Below, one piece after another: positions 46,874-57,779 of a stretch of 64,000 nt of DNA (its first letter is position 1; every line of letters starts with the position of its first letter). This DNA is from Ovis canadensis (Eukaryota; Chordata; Mammalia; Artiodactyla; Bovidae). Under the pieces are notes generated by a model. It searched no databases. It was not told the origin of the DNA and saw only the letters and a list, made by a program, of their open reading frames with translations. The translations under genes and the position numbers were made by a program. Location: the NCBI RefSeq assembly GCF_042477335.2, contig NC_091727.1:143656501-143720500 (forward strand), given 5' to 3'.

Positions 46874-47550
46874 TTATAAGGGATGTTCTTCCATAATGGG
46901 AGAATCACACCTAGAGGGTATAGCCTGTTGGCCTGGAGTGAAGGTTGTCAAGGGAATGATTTTAATCGAATCATCACTAGGATGAAGTCTTTTAGACGTG
47001 GCATAAAAATTTGATCTTGTACTACCTTGTGCTCCTTGGTCAAGAGAAAGTAGTCCTTCAGGGCGAGCACCTTGCCCCCAACCCTGCTGCAGACCCATTG
47101 GTGGTTGTGCAAGGCTGCAATGAAAGGCAGCAGGCTGTGGCAGAGGAGGACTGCAGTGGATTGCAGCAGCCTGTGCCAGGGGAGGGCTGTAGTAAAGGGC
47201 TGAGGCCTGTGCTGGTAGAGGGCTGTGGCAAAGAGCCTGTGCTAGAGGTGGGCTGTGGTGGAGAGCAGAGGTCTGTGCTGGTGGAGGGCTGTGGCATAGT
47301 GCTACAGCCTGAGCCATTGGAGGGCTGTGGCAGAGAGCAACTGTCTGTGTCACCAGAGGGTTGCGTCGGCGAAGCGTTGTCTGTGTAGGGGGAGGGCTGT
47401 GGCATAGAGCAGAGGCCTGTGCCTGTGAAGGGTTGGAATGCATCAGAGAAGCTGGCATCCAGCAGGCATCAGAGTGGCCCAAGATGAGACATTCTTGAGT
47501 GCAGTTGTCAGAGGCCTCTTCCACAGTAGGTTGAATAGTTATTTCTGCAG
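46874..47550 (-). CDS. PCDH11X: Protocadherin-11 X-linked, terminal coding exon (partial gene)
   Basis: The exon encodes the last 224 residues of a delta-1 protocadherin, a neuronal single-pass homophilic adhesion protein; this part is its cytoplasmic tail. Recognition rests on [15 protein letters not shown] at the start, [10 protein letters not shown], a run of ALCHSPP-type repeats (47416-47105), [17 protein letters not shown] and the C-terminal MEEHPL, which match my memory of mammalian PCDH11X. The stop TAA is 46876-46874. The exon opens with CT completing an Ala codon, after an acceptor ending AACAG. An acceptor 6 nt further in (CTGCAG) would drop two residues. No internal stop or frameshift. 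The cadherin repeats, membrane segment and earlier tail lie in exons beyond 64000. The repeat array has nine units of about 12 residues; the sixth has only ten. PCDH11Y is known to me only from the human lineage, so the X-linked gene is the natural assignment. Confidence 0.93.
47105..47416 (-). repeat. 12-residue coding repeat array in the PCDH11X tail
   Basis: About nine 36-bp units encode xxALCHSPPxxQ-type blocks. The second unit is diverged ([12 protein letters not shown]), the sixth ([10 protein letters not shown]) lacks two residues, and the last two drift to AIHCSPP and AFHCS. Frame is kept throughout. Confidence 0.85.
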
Positions 47551-47572
47551 CTGTTAAGGTAGGAAACAAATG
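47551..47572 (-). promoter_or_regulatory. Splice acceptor of the PCDH11X terminal exon
   Basis: The minus strand reads TTTGTTTCCTACCTTAACAG directly before the exon: a pyrimidine-rich tract and AG, with no other AG in the preceding 15 nt. Confidence 0.8.
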
Positions 47573-48895
47573 ATAAAATTTATGTTTCAAAGCATGTGTT
47601 TATTAGCTACTTAAATCATATTGCTACATGAATGCTTAATAATGTATATATAAATGCATCAGAGACTTCTAATATTTTCATAATTGGTACTCGATTTGTC
47701 ACAAAGTAATTCCTAAGGTAATATAAATAATCTGGAGTGGGTGGATGGCATTTCATTCTTATAAGTAGGATATTTTGGCTTAGTCTCCCAAATGTAGATA
47801 GTTTAAATTGTGTTTATGACTGTGAATGGAAGCTGTGGTCATTGATCTATACACACAAATCCATTGAAATATGGTCCTGACTAACACAAAATGTTGACAT
47901 GAGTGAAATGAATGGAAAAACCAGTACAGAAACATGTAATGAACTAACCAATTATAGCTAACAGTTTGGCTAAGAATATAATTAATTACTCTGAGAATAG
48001 AGCTAAGAATAAATTAGGTTAATTTGGAAATAGTTTATTGAATTCTAAGATATGGCTTTCAGTTTCAGGAATGAAATATAGCTATACTTATCTCAAAGTC
48101 AATCGATTTCTGTATTCTTTATTTTCGGAAATTGTGGCAAATCAGAGTTTAGTAACATAAAGGATTACAGATCTAAAATACTTAGCTCTAAACTAAAAAA
48201 CTTTTTAAAACTCCTTTATAAGCTTTCTGTAAAATTTTAAAATGCCAATAGGTATCAAATGTCAATAAGTACACTACACAAAAACTAGCAAAGGAAAGAC
48301 AGAGTAGCTATATCAATATAAAAACTGACTTTAGAGCAGAGTGCTATTAGACATAATGAAGAATATTGTATTATAATTTTTTAAAAGGTCATTTATCTAA
48401 GAGATACAATCCTAAAAGTCAAAAATAGAAATTCATATTCCTGTAAATCCTCAACAGGATATAGAGTCCAGGTACTGTCATTATCCTATCATACTTAAAG
48501 CCAAGGAATAAAATACATCAGAAATGATTGTCACAGATAAGACTAATTTTCTCCACTAGATAACCATTTACTTTTCTTCACTTACAAGACACTTAAAAAA
48601 TGTCCCTTTGAGATTAACATTTTAAACATCTATATTTTTGCACAGTTATATTTTAGAAATATTTGGGAAGGTAAAATTTTATGCATTTGGAGTGATATTA
48701 AATCCTAAAAGCATGAAAGGAAATATGCAAACATACATATAATTATGTTTTACTTCCTTGCTATCAGAAAAACAACTGATTTGGCAGCTTTAAGTTTTAC
48801 AATAAAGGAATACATAATAGTTTCAGCATTGAGTTATTTGCTTCTTTATGATGAGGAAATAGATATCATTTTCATTGAAATTTGTGATTTATAAA
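47573..48895. other. PCDH11X intron, no repeat recognised
   Basis: Intronic, A/T-rich sequence with no repeat I can name. The intron continues to the right edge of the window and holds all the repeats listed below. Confidence 0.6.
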
Positions 48896-50345
48896 AATTC
48901 CTTTTTTAAGAGTTTTATTGAGATATAATTCATGTGCCATAAAATCCACTCATTTAAAGTGAATAATTCAATAATATTTAGTCACATAATTGTGCCACTG
49001 TCATCAAAATCAATTTTGAGACATCCTTATCACTACAAAAAGAAACCTGGTATCCATTAGCATTCACTGGCCACTTCTCCACATACTCCACAGCCCTAAG
49101 CAACCATATCAAACTCCATAGACCTAAGCTACCATTAATCTACCTTTCTCTTCTATAGATTTTCTAATTCTAGACATGTAATATCAATGGGATCCTTTCA
49201 ATGAAGTATTTTGAGACTGGTTTGATTCATTTAGCATAATGTTTTGAAGGTTCCTCCATTTTGTAGCATGTGTCAGTACTTCAATTTTTTTTTTTTATTG
49301 CTCAAGATTATACTTCGTATGATTATGCCACATTTTATTTATCCATTCATCAATTGGTGGACATTTGAGTTGTTTTTGATGAGTAATGTTGTTATGAATA
49401 TTGTTTAAAAGTTTTTGTGTCGACAGAGTTATTCATTTCTTTTGGGAATATACCTATGTATGGAGTTGCTGGATCATATAGGGTCAATTCTATATTTAAT
49501 GTGAAGAACTGCCAAATTCTTTTCCCAAATTGACTGCACAGTTTTAAATTCCCACCAGAAATATATTAAGGTTCCAATTCCTCCACTCAATTTCTGCAAA
49601 AATTGTTTGGATTTTGCAGATTTTGATAGGATTGTATTGAATCTGAAAATCAGTTTGTGATTTTAACAATATTAAGACTTTAACAGTGTTAAATTTTCCT
49701 ATCTTTGAATATTGAATGTCTTTCCACTTATTTATATCTTTAATTTATTTCAGTATGTATGTATGCGTTAGTCGCCCAAAACTCTAAATAAAAAGTGGAA
49801 ATCTAAATTGAATGTTTCAAATACTTTTACTATCCATTTGACCATGTTAAACCAAACTCCTAACTGTCAATCCATTGTGCCCTGGGCTATGCTAAGTCAC
49901 TTCAGTTGTATCTGACTCTTTGTGACCCTATGGACTGTATCCCACCAGGCTCTCTGTCCATGGGATTTCCCAGGCAAGAATACTGGAGTGATTTCCAGTA
50001 TACTGGAAGATTTCTTCCTCCAGGGGAATCTTCCTGACCCAGGGATTGAACCTGAGTCTCCCACACTGCAGGCAGATTCTTTAATTTCTTTCAGTAGTTA
50101 ATTCAAGTTTTTCAGAGTAAAAACTTCACATTTCCTTTGTTGAATTTGCTCCTAAGTATTTTATTCCACTGTAAATGGAAGTGTTTCCTTAATTTATTTT
50201 TTGGAATGTTTATTGCTTGAATATAGAAGTACACTTGATTTTTATATATTGCTCTTAAAGCCTGTAAACTCCCCAGCTTGATTATTAGTTTTAATAGGTT
50301 TTTAATGGATTTCTTAAGATTTTCTGTATACAAGATCTGCTCAAT
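48896..50345 (-). mobile_element. Ancient mammalian L1 (L1M-type) 3' part, split by a SINE
   Basis: It begins with the old-L1 3' end TTTTATTGAGATATAATTCA and runs through decayed ORF2 (GTATGGAGTTGCTGGATCAT near 49457; TTGCTCCTAAGTATTTTATT near 50146). It predates ruminants, judged by divergence and consensus type. The SINE block at 49756-50078 splits it. Confidence 0.8.
49756..50078 (-). mobile_element. Bov-tA SINE block with an 18-bp target duplication
   Basis: Reverse-complement Bov-tA sequence (clear at 49890-50078; CACTTCAGTTGTATCTGACT and CAGGGATTGAACCTGAGTC). The flanks CTTTAATTTATTTCAGTA (49738-49755) and CTTTAATTTCTTTCAGTA (50079-50096) differ by one base. The left 130 bp starts like a SINE (GCGTTAGTCGCCCAAAACTC) and then holds unrelated sequence, so the block is composite. 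Confidence 0.75.
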
Positions 50346-50510
50346 ATTATGTGGCAGCCTGGATGGGTGACGAATTCAGGGAGAATCAATACATATATAT
50401 GTATGGCTGAGTCAATCTGCTGTGCACCTGAAACTATCACAACATTGTTAATAAGCTACATTCCAATATTAAATTAAAAGCTTATTTAAAAAAAATAATA
50501 AAAGAGCAAG
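50346..50510 (+). mobile_element. Old L1 3'-end fragment
   Basis: TGTATGGCTGAGTCAATCTG, CACCTGAAACTATCACAACA and an A-rich tail: the 3' UTR of an older artiodactyl-type L1. Confidence 0.65.
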
Positions 50511-50860
50511 GAGCAAAGTATAAATCTTCTTTCAAAAATGAAGCGAGAATACAAATGGATGCCTCTGCCCATTTGTTCTGGCATCAATCTGAGCAGTGCA
50601 AATCAGGGAACATGAGTGGAAATGAATAAATAAATACTCCATCAAGATCAAGGTAGAAGAAATAGTAATAGCTCATAAAGGGGGAAACCAAAGACCACAG
50701 AGGTTGAGTGCATTGTCCAACATCACAAAGCCAAGAAATTTGAGTCAAGATTCACCTCTGGTTCAGTTTAATTGCAAAGTCTCTCAATTCCTGCTAGTTT
50801 CAAAAATTGCTAATGTTTCATTTCCCCTCCTATCTTTATTTTACATACAAGGGAAACCTG
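50511..50860. other. No feature recognised
   Basis: Intronic sequence without a nameable repeat. Confidence 0.5.
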
Positions 50861-50916
50861 ATATGCTTAAAAGGTGATCTTTCAGCAGAAACTCTGCAGG
50901 CCAGAAGGGAATGGCA

Positions 50917-50918
<2 letters not shown>

Positions 50919-50962
<44 letters not shown>
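50919..50962. repeat. TA dinucleotide repeat within L1 ORF1
   Basis: About 22 TA units inserted after GGAATGGCAGGA of ORF1. They give artefactual IYIYIY frames on both strands. Confidence 0.95.
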
Positions 50963-50966
<4 letters not shown>

Positions 50967-51508
50967 TTGAAAAGGAAAAATCTACAACCAAGATTACTGT
51001 ACCCGGCAAAGATCTCATTCAGAATTGATGGAGAAATCAAAAGCTTTTCCGACAAGCAAAAGTTAAGAGAATTCAGTACCACCAAACCAGTTTTACAATG
51101 AATGTTGAAGGAACTTATATTGTCAAAGAATAAAAAAGAAGAAAAAAGATCCACAAAATCAGCCCCAAACAGTTAAGAAAATGGCAAAAGCAACTGTATC
51201 TATTTGTAATTACTTTAAATGCAAATGGATTAAATGCTCAACCAAAAGGCACAGACTGGCTTAATGGATACAAAAACAAGACCCATATACATGTTATCTA
51301 AAGATACCCAATTCAGCCCTAAGATATAGACTGAAAGGGCAAGGATGGAAAAATATATTCCATGAAAATGGAAAGCAAAGACAGCTTGAGTAGCAATCCT
51401 CATATCAGACAAAATAGACCCTAAAATAAATAATATTACAAGAGATAAAGAAGGACACTAAATAATGATCAAGGGATCAATCCAAGAGGAAGACATAACA
51501 ATTGTAAA

Positions 51509-52497
51509 TACCTGGAAACCTATATGCAGGTCAGGAAACAACAGTTAGAACTGGACATGGAAAAACAGACTGGTTCCAAATAAGAAAAGCAGTATGTCAA
51601 GGCTGTATATTGTCACCCTGCTTATTTAACTTATATGCAGAGTACATCATGAGAAGCCCTTGGCTGGAAGAAGCACAAGCTGGAATCAAGATTGCCGGGA
51701 GAAATATCAATAACCTCAGATATGCAGATGACACCACCCTTATGGCAGAAAGAGAAAAGGAACTAAAAAGCCTCTTGATGAAAGTGAAAGAGGAGAGTGA
51801 AACAGTTGGCTTAAAGCTCAGCATTCAAAAAACTAAGATCATGGCATCTGGTCCAATCACTTCATGGCAAATAGATGGGGAAACCGTGGAAACAGTGTCA
51901 GACTTTAGTTTTTGGGCTCCAAAATCACTGCAGATGGTGACTGCAGCCATGAAATTAAAAAAAGTCTTACTCCTTGGAAGGAAAGTTATGACTAACCTAA
52001 ATAGCGTATTCAAAAGCAGAGACATTACTTGGCCAACAAAGGTCTGTCTAGTCAAGGCTATGGTTTTTCCAGTAGTCATGTATGGATGTGAGAGTTGGAC
52101 TGTTGAAGAAAGCTGAGCACTGAGGAATTGATGCTTTTGAACTGTGGTGTTGGAGAAGACTCTTGAGAGTCCCTTGGACTGCAAGGAGTTCCAACCAGTC
52201 CATTCTGAAGGAGATCGGTCCTGGGTGTTCTTTGGAAGGAATGATGCTAAAGCTGAAATTCCAGTACTTTGGCCACCTCATGTGAAGAGTTGACTCATTG
52301 GAAAAGACTCTGATGCTGGGAGGGATTGAGGGCAGGAGGAATAGGGGACGACAGAGGATAAGATGGTTGGATGGCATCACCAACTCAATGGACATGGGTT
52401 TGGGTGAACTCTGGGAGTTGGTGATCGACAGGGAGGCCTTACTTGCTGCAATTCATGGGGTCACAAAGAGTCGGACATGACTGAGTGACTGAACTGA
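51509..52497 (+). mobile_element. BovB LINE 3' half
   Basis: Sense BovB from the RT (TGCAGGTCAGGAAACAAC) to its terminus TGAGTGACTGAACTGA. It is open from 51610 to 52116 and keeps the YADD motif at 51721-51732, then shifts frame. No clear target duplication is left. Confidence 0.9.
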
Positions 52498-52510
52498 TGC
52501 ACTGGACATA

Positions 52511-52634
52511 ATGGCAAACCACTGCAGTACTCTTGCCTAGAAAATCCCATGGAGAGAGGATCCAGGTGCAGGCTACTGTCCATGGGGTCGCAAAGAGTCA
52601 GACATGATTGAGCGACTTTACTTTCTTTCACTTA
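52511..52634 (+). mobile_element. Bov-A-type SINE
   Basis: A Bov-A monomer (GCAAACCACTGCAGTACTCT, then CATGATTGAGCGACTTTACT). It is flanked by TGCAC(T/C)GGACATA at 52498-52510 and 52635-52647, which is itself L1 sequence. Confidence 0.88.
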
Positions 52635-53150
52635 TGCACCGGACATAGGAGCTCTTCAATACATAAGACAAACACTAACAGACATAAAAAGAGAAATTGA
52701 CAGTAACACAATAATAGTAGGAGATTTTAACACCCAACTCAGACCAATTCACAGATCATCAAAACAGAAAATTAATAAGGAACACCAGTCTTAAATGATA
52801 CATTAGATGAGATAGATCTCATTGATATCTTCAGGACACTCCGTCCAAATGCAGAGGAATACACCTTCTCAGTACACATAGAGCATTCTCCAGGATAAAC
52901 CACATCTTGGGTCACAAATCAAACTTCAGTGAATGTAAGAAAATTATAATTATATCAATCATCTTCTCTGACCCCAACCCTATGGGACTAGATATCAATT
53001 ACAAGAAAACAAAATGTAAGAAACACAAACACATGTAGATTAAACAACACATTTCTAAATAACCAACAGGTTGCTGAAGAAATCAAAAGGGATATCAAAA
53101 AATTTCTAGAAACAAATGACAATTAAAACACAACAACTCAAAACCTATGG

Positions 53151-54140
53151 GTTTTGCTTTCCTATTTGATTTCCATTTTAGTTCACTGATTTCTAAAATG
53201 TCGATATTCACTCTTGTTATCTCTTGTTTGACCACTTCCAATTTACCTTGATTCACGGACCTAATATTCTAAGTCCTATGCAATATTGTTCTTTACAGTA
53301 TCAGACTTTACTTCCATCACCAGTCACATTCACAACTAGGTGTTGTTTTCCCTTTGGCTCAGCCTCTTCATTTCTTCTGGAGCTCTTTCTCCATTTTTCT
53401 CCTTAGAATACCATATTGGGCACCTACTGACCTGGGGAGTTCATTGTTCAATGTCATATATTTTTGCTTTGTCATACTATTCATGGGGTTTTGAGGGCAA
53501 AAATATTAAAATGATTTGTCATTCCCTTCTCCAGTGGATCACATTTTGTCAGAACTCTCCACCAAGTTCTGTCTGTTTTGCGTAGCTCTACACAGCATGA
53601 ACCATAGTTTCACTGAGTTAGACAAGGCTGTGATTCATGTGATCAGTTTGATTTATTTTCTGTAATTGTGGCTTTCATTCTGTCTGCCCTCTGATGAATA
53701 AGGATGAAGACTGTGGAAGATTCCTAATGGGAGCAACTGACTGTAGGGTATTCTGGGTTTTGCTCTGGCCAGGGCCATGCTCACTAAATCTTTAATCCAA
53801 TTTTCTGTTGATGAGTGGTGTTGTGTTCCCTCCCTGTACTTTGACCTGAGGCCAAACTATGGTAGGGGTAATGGCAGTAAAGGTGACCTCCTTCAAATGG
53901 GTTTAGGCCAGCATGTCAGAACTCTCAGGACTGTAATTTTCAGTGCCCCTGACCCCATGGCAGGGCTCTGTCGACCCATGGCTCTGCCAGAGACTCCTGG
54001 ACACTCACAGGCAAATCTGGCTCAGTCTCTTGTGAGGCCACTGCTCCTTTCTCCTGGGTCCTGGTGCACACAAGGTTTTGTTTGTGCTCTCCAAGTGTCT
54101 GTTTCCCCAGTCCTGTGGAAGTTCTGTAATCATCTAATGG
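53151..54140 (-). mobile_element. BovB 5' region without its 3' end
   Basis: The minus strand carries the BovB 5' UTR and first codons: ATATTGGGCACCTACTGACC, TTGAGTTAGACAAGGC-like sequence near 53614, and GAGACTCCTGGACACTCACA near 53989, ending at the endonuclease start (TTTCTAAAATGTCGATATTC at about 53192). The downstream RT is absent and the left edge abuts L1, so a deletion or rearrangement removed the rest. Assignment to BovB 5' UTR is partly from memory. Confidence 0.65.
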
Positions 54141-54972
54141 AGTAAATGGATTATCATTCATAAATTGCATACATATATTTTTATCACATACATTTTAAGA
54201 AATGTCATGTTTTCCTTGTATTTTCAACCATTTTGTAAGAAATATATGATTAATCTGTTGCATCAGTTTATTTATCCACATCATTAATTAAACTTTAATT
54301 TGCTGTGAAAAAAAGTGTTGTTTCAATAAAGAATGTCTTTGTGATTATGTTTTTATAGCACATACAGTTGTCTTTGAAATCTTGTAATGAGTAATTCAAG
54401 TACAGGTTGCCTTTAATACAAACATTAAAATTATAGTTCATTAGGTTAACTTTGACTAATTGCTTGTCCATCAAATATCTGTACAAACATTCTAATGCTC
54501 CTCATTAAAAAACTTCAGATAGTGTATTGAATCTATAATATGCCTAATACAATGGGAGCACCAATCACTGTTCCTAAAAAAAAAAAAAAAAGAAAAAAAA
54601 TTGAAACAATTGTTTTTTTAATGCCAGCATGCCACAACTCCCAGGACTGTGGTATTCAGTGCCCTGAATGTCACATGTCGCATGTGTTCTTCATGTGACA
54701 TTTACTGTACAGTTATAATGTCTACATTAATAAAAGCAAGCAATTAGGTTTATCTCTTGACCAATTAAAATGTACTTGCATTATTAGTGTAAGGTTATAT
54801 AAAGGATTACTTGTTCAATAACTTATCTCTAGTGTATATGCAAATCAATATAAGCACCAGTAGAAAAGCAAGTACCACGTATTTTGTGCTTCAAAAAAGA
54901 AAAGCAATTTTTTCCTCTTGCTCAAAGGCAATCATTATTTTGATACTAGGAACATAATAAGTTTGACTAATT
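54141..54972. other. Intron with one short BovB 5' UTR-like duplicate
   Basis: Mostly unassigned A/T-rich sequence. Bases about 54621-54675 (ATGCCAGCATGCCACAACTC, then ATTCAGTGCCCTGAATG) resemble 53905-53955 of the neighbouring BovB region. An A-rich run lies at 54576-54600. Confidence 0.5.
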
Positions 54973-55654
54973 AAAATACAAAATACTGGGAGAGGTCCTA
55001 AGATGGTGGAGAAATAGGACAGGGATACCACTTTCTCCCCCACAAATTCATCGAAAGAACATTTGAAAGCTGAGAAAATTCCACAAAACAATTTCTGAAT
55101 GCTGGCAGAGGACATCAGGCACCCAGCAAGGCAGTCCCTTGTCTTCGAAAGGAGGTAGGACAAAATATAAAAGATAAAAAGAGAGACAAAAGAGGTAGGG
55201 ACGGAGATCCTTCCTGGGAAGGGAGTCTTAAAAGAGGAGAAATTTCTAAACACCAGAAAACTCTCTCACTGGCGGGTCTGTGGGGAATCTTGGAATCTTA
55301 GAGGGCAACATAACTGGGAGGAAAAATAAATAAATAAATAAATACAATCCACAGATTACATGCCTAATGGCAACTCCCAGCACTTGCAGCTGTGACCAGA
55401 AAGCAGGGGCTGAACAGGGAGGCCAGGGCTGCATTGCTTTAGGGTAAGGACCAGGCCCAAATACTGTGAGGGCAATCTGAGGGAACTAACTTGAGATAGC
55501 AACCCAAACTGTGGAATAGCCAAAGAAAGAGAGAGAGACAAAAAAAAAAGAGAGAGAGAGAGAACTATCCCATTAACAGCCCTAACCTGAGGCACTGCCA
55601 GGCCCGTTCACAGAACAAAGGACTGAGCGAATACCAGAGGAGAACTAGCAGGCT

Positions 55655-56279
55655 GTGGACTGGCCCATCCCCCTCTGGAGACAAGCAGACAGGGCAGGGT
55701 GGGGGTGGGGGGGGCAGCCAGAGCCAGAAACTGGCAATTGCCGCCCCAGAGAGGTGTCCTCTACCAAACTACAAGCAGGCTCCATTGCTAACCAAGAGCT
55801 CTTGGGATTCTGGGTGGTTGACATCCGCCAGGAGGGTCGCAGCCAGAGATCAGCTCCCCAGAAGAGACACATGGCACACCTGAGAAGGCGCGCTCATTGT
55901 ACACCCAGAAAATCAATGACTGGGATGGGGAAGGCAGTAAGGTACACTGCCCACCTGGAGGTGACTACACTCGTAAAGCATCTGGTCACGTGAGCTGCTC
56001 AGACCTGGGAAGGGCACAGTACTCAGGCCAAATGGAGTCTTCACCTTAGTGGAATACTCGAGAACCTGAACCTGAGCGGCTTAGACCTGGAAAGTGCATG
56101 CAACCCAGGGCCCGCCTCAGAGAGTTCCTGGCAGAGCAACCTTGAGCCTGAGAAGTAGAGACCATGAAAGCACACACGCTGTTAGCGGGGGCAAACCCAG
56201 TGCGGCTGAAACACTGCGAGTATGCCTCACACGTACCAGTGATATTTGTTTGCACTGTTCCTCCTTCTCCACATCATGA
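55655..56279 (+). other. Second copy of the candidate L1 5' UTR ORF (frameshifted)
   Basis: Open frames 55655-55993 and 56094-56279 on the L1-sense strand correspond in order and peptide sequence to the single 186-codon frame of the antisense L1 (8213-7653). A net frameshift and a stop lie between them. Shared segments include RQEG/HQEG, SQRSA and RHMAHLR. Confidence 0.35.
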
Positions 56280-56631
56280 CCAAACAAGTGAGCCTAAATA
56301 AGTAAACACCTTTGCCCCCTTGTGTCAGGGCAGAAATTAAACACTGAAGAGACCAGCAAACAGAAGAAGCTAAAATAAACAGAGGGAACCACTTTGGAAG
56401 TGACAGGTGCAACAGATTAAAACCCTGTAGTTAGCATCAACTACATTAGAAGGGGCCTATAAATCTTGAGAAGTATAAGTCAGATTAAGGAACTATCTGA
56501 AACTTGACTGACCCCACACTGCCCTCAACAGCTTCAGAGAAATTCCTAGATATATTTTTATTATTATCATTTTTAATTTTTTATTTTTAAATCCTCTATC
56601 ACTCCTTTAATTTTAATTTTTATAATCTACT

Positions 56632-56900
56632 GCTAAGCTAAGTCACTTCAGTCATGTCCAACACTGTGTGACCCCATAGACGGCAGCCCAACAGGCTCCC
56701 CTGTCCCTGGGATTCTTGAAGCAAGAACACCAGAGTGGGTTGCCATTTCCTTCTCCAATGCATGAAAGTGAAAAGTCAAAGTGAAGTCACTCAGTCGTGT
56801 CCGACTCTTAGCGACCCCATGGACTGCAGTCCACCAGGCTCCTCCATCCATGGGATTTTCCAGGCAAGAGTACTGGAGTGGGGTGCCATTGCCTTCTCCA
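56632..56900 (-). mobile_element. BOV-A2 SINE in the L1 5' UTR
   Basis: Complete reverse-complement BOV-A2 (GCTAAGTCACTTCAGTCATG at the left, AAGTGAAGTCACTCAGTCGT in the linker, TGCCATTGCCTTCTCCA at the right). It is flanked by the exact 13-bp duplication TTTATAATCTACT at 56619-56631 and 56901-56913. Confidence 0.95.
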
Positions 56901-57779
56901 TTTATAATCTACTATCACCTTGCCAAAAAAAAGACCCTACTCTTAAAGCAAACCATATATGTATATTTTATAATTTTTGTGACTTTTTTTAACATTGTAT
57001 TTTTGAGAGTCTAGCCTCTACTCTAGATTTTTAATCTTTGCTTTTTGGTATTTGTTATCAATTTTGTACCTTTAAGAAACCAATCTTTAGTACCCATTTT
57101 TACTTGGGGGTGTGAATACTGGCTTGATTGCTCTCTCCCTCTTTTGACACTCCATTTTCTCCACTGGGTCGCCTCTATCTCCCTCCTCCCTCTTCTCTTC
57201 TCCATGTAACCCTGTGAACCTCTCCAGGTGTCCTTCACTGTGGATAAATTTTTCCTCATTAACCTAGATATTTTATCTTTGGTGCTGTATAGATGGAGAA
57301 GGCTTGAGGCTACTGTAAGAATAACATTGAAATCCAGAGGCAGGAGGCTTAAGTTCAAAACCTGAAAACACCAGAGAACTCCTGACTCCAGGTTACATTA
57401 ATCTATAAGAGCTCATCCAAAAACCTCCATACCACAATGAAACCAAGCACCCTCCAAAGGCCAAAAGTTCCAGAGCAAGAAATACCATGCTAATTCTCCA
57501 GCAGTATAGGAACATAGTCCTGAACTTCAATATAGAGGTTTCCCAAAGTCAGACCAAACCCATTGACACGTCAAAACTCACTACTGGACACCTCATTGCA
57601 TTCGAGAGAGAGGAAATCCAGCTCCACACACCAGAACACCGACACAAGCTTCCCTAACCAGGAAACCTTGACAAGGCACACGTCCAACCCAATCCACAGT
57701 GGGGAGCCTCCACAATAAAGAGGAACCACAAACTTCCAGGATACAGAAAGGTCACACCAAACACAGCAATCTAAACAAG

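Larger units (their letters stand above)
50861..53150 (+). mobile_element. Old L1 (ORF1 end and ORF2 start) split by BovB and a SINE
   Basis: The plus strand carries the end of ORF1 (GATCTTTCAGCAGAAACTCT, a TA repeat, then TTAAGAGAATTCAGTACCAC) and the ORF2 endonuclease (AATTACTTTAAATGCAAATG near 51207; GGAGATTTTAACACCCAACT near 52721), ending near 53150. BovB (51509-52497) and a SINE (52511-52634) lie inside. Older and more broken than the L1 at 54990. Confidence 0.82.

Noticed and set aside
47011..47388. 125-codon plus-strand ORF
   Set aside because: It lies exactly opposite the PCDH11X repeat exon. Its repeated GCG-type residues are the antisense reading of the 36-bp units.
50807..51154. 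Frames with IYIYIY runs on both strands
   Set aside because: Pure translation of a TA dinucleotide repeat.
53777..54145. 122-codon plus-strand ORF
   Set aside because: It lies opposite the BovB 5' UTR, has no recognisable domain and no flanking splice or promoter support.
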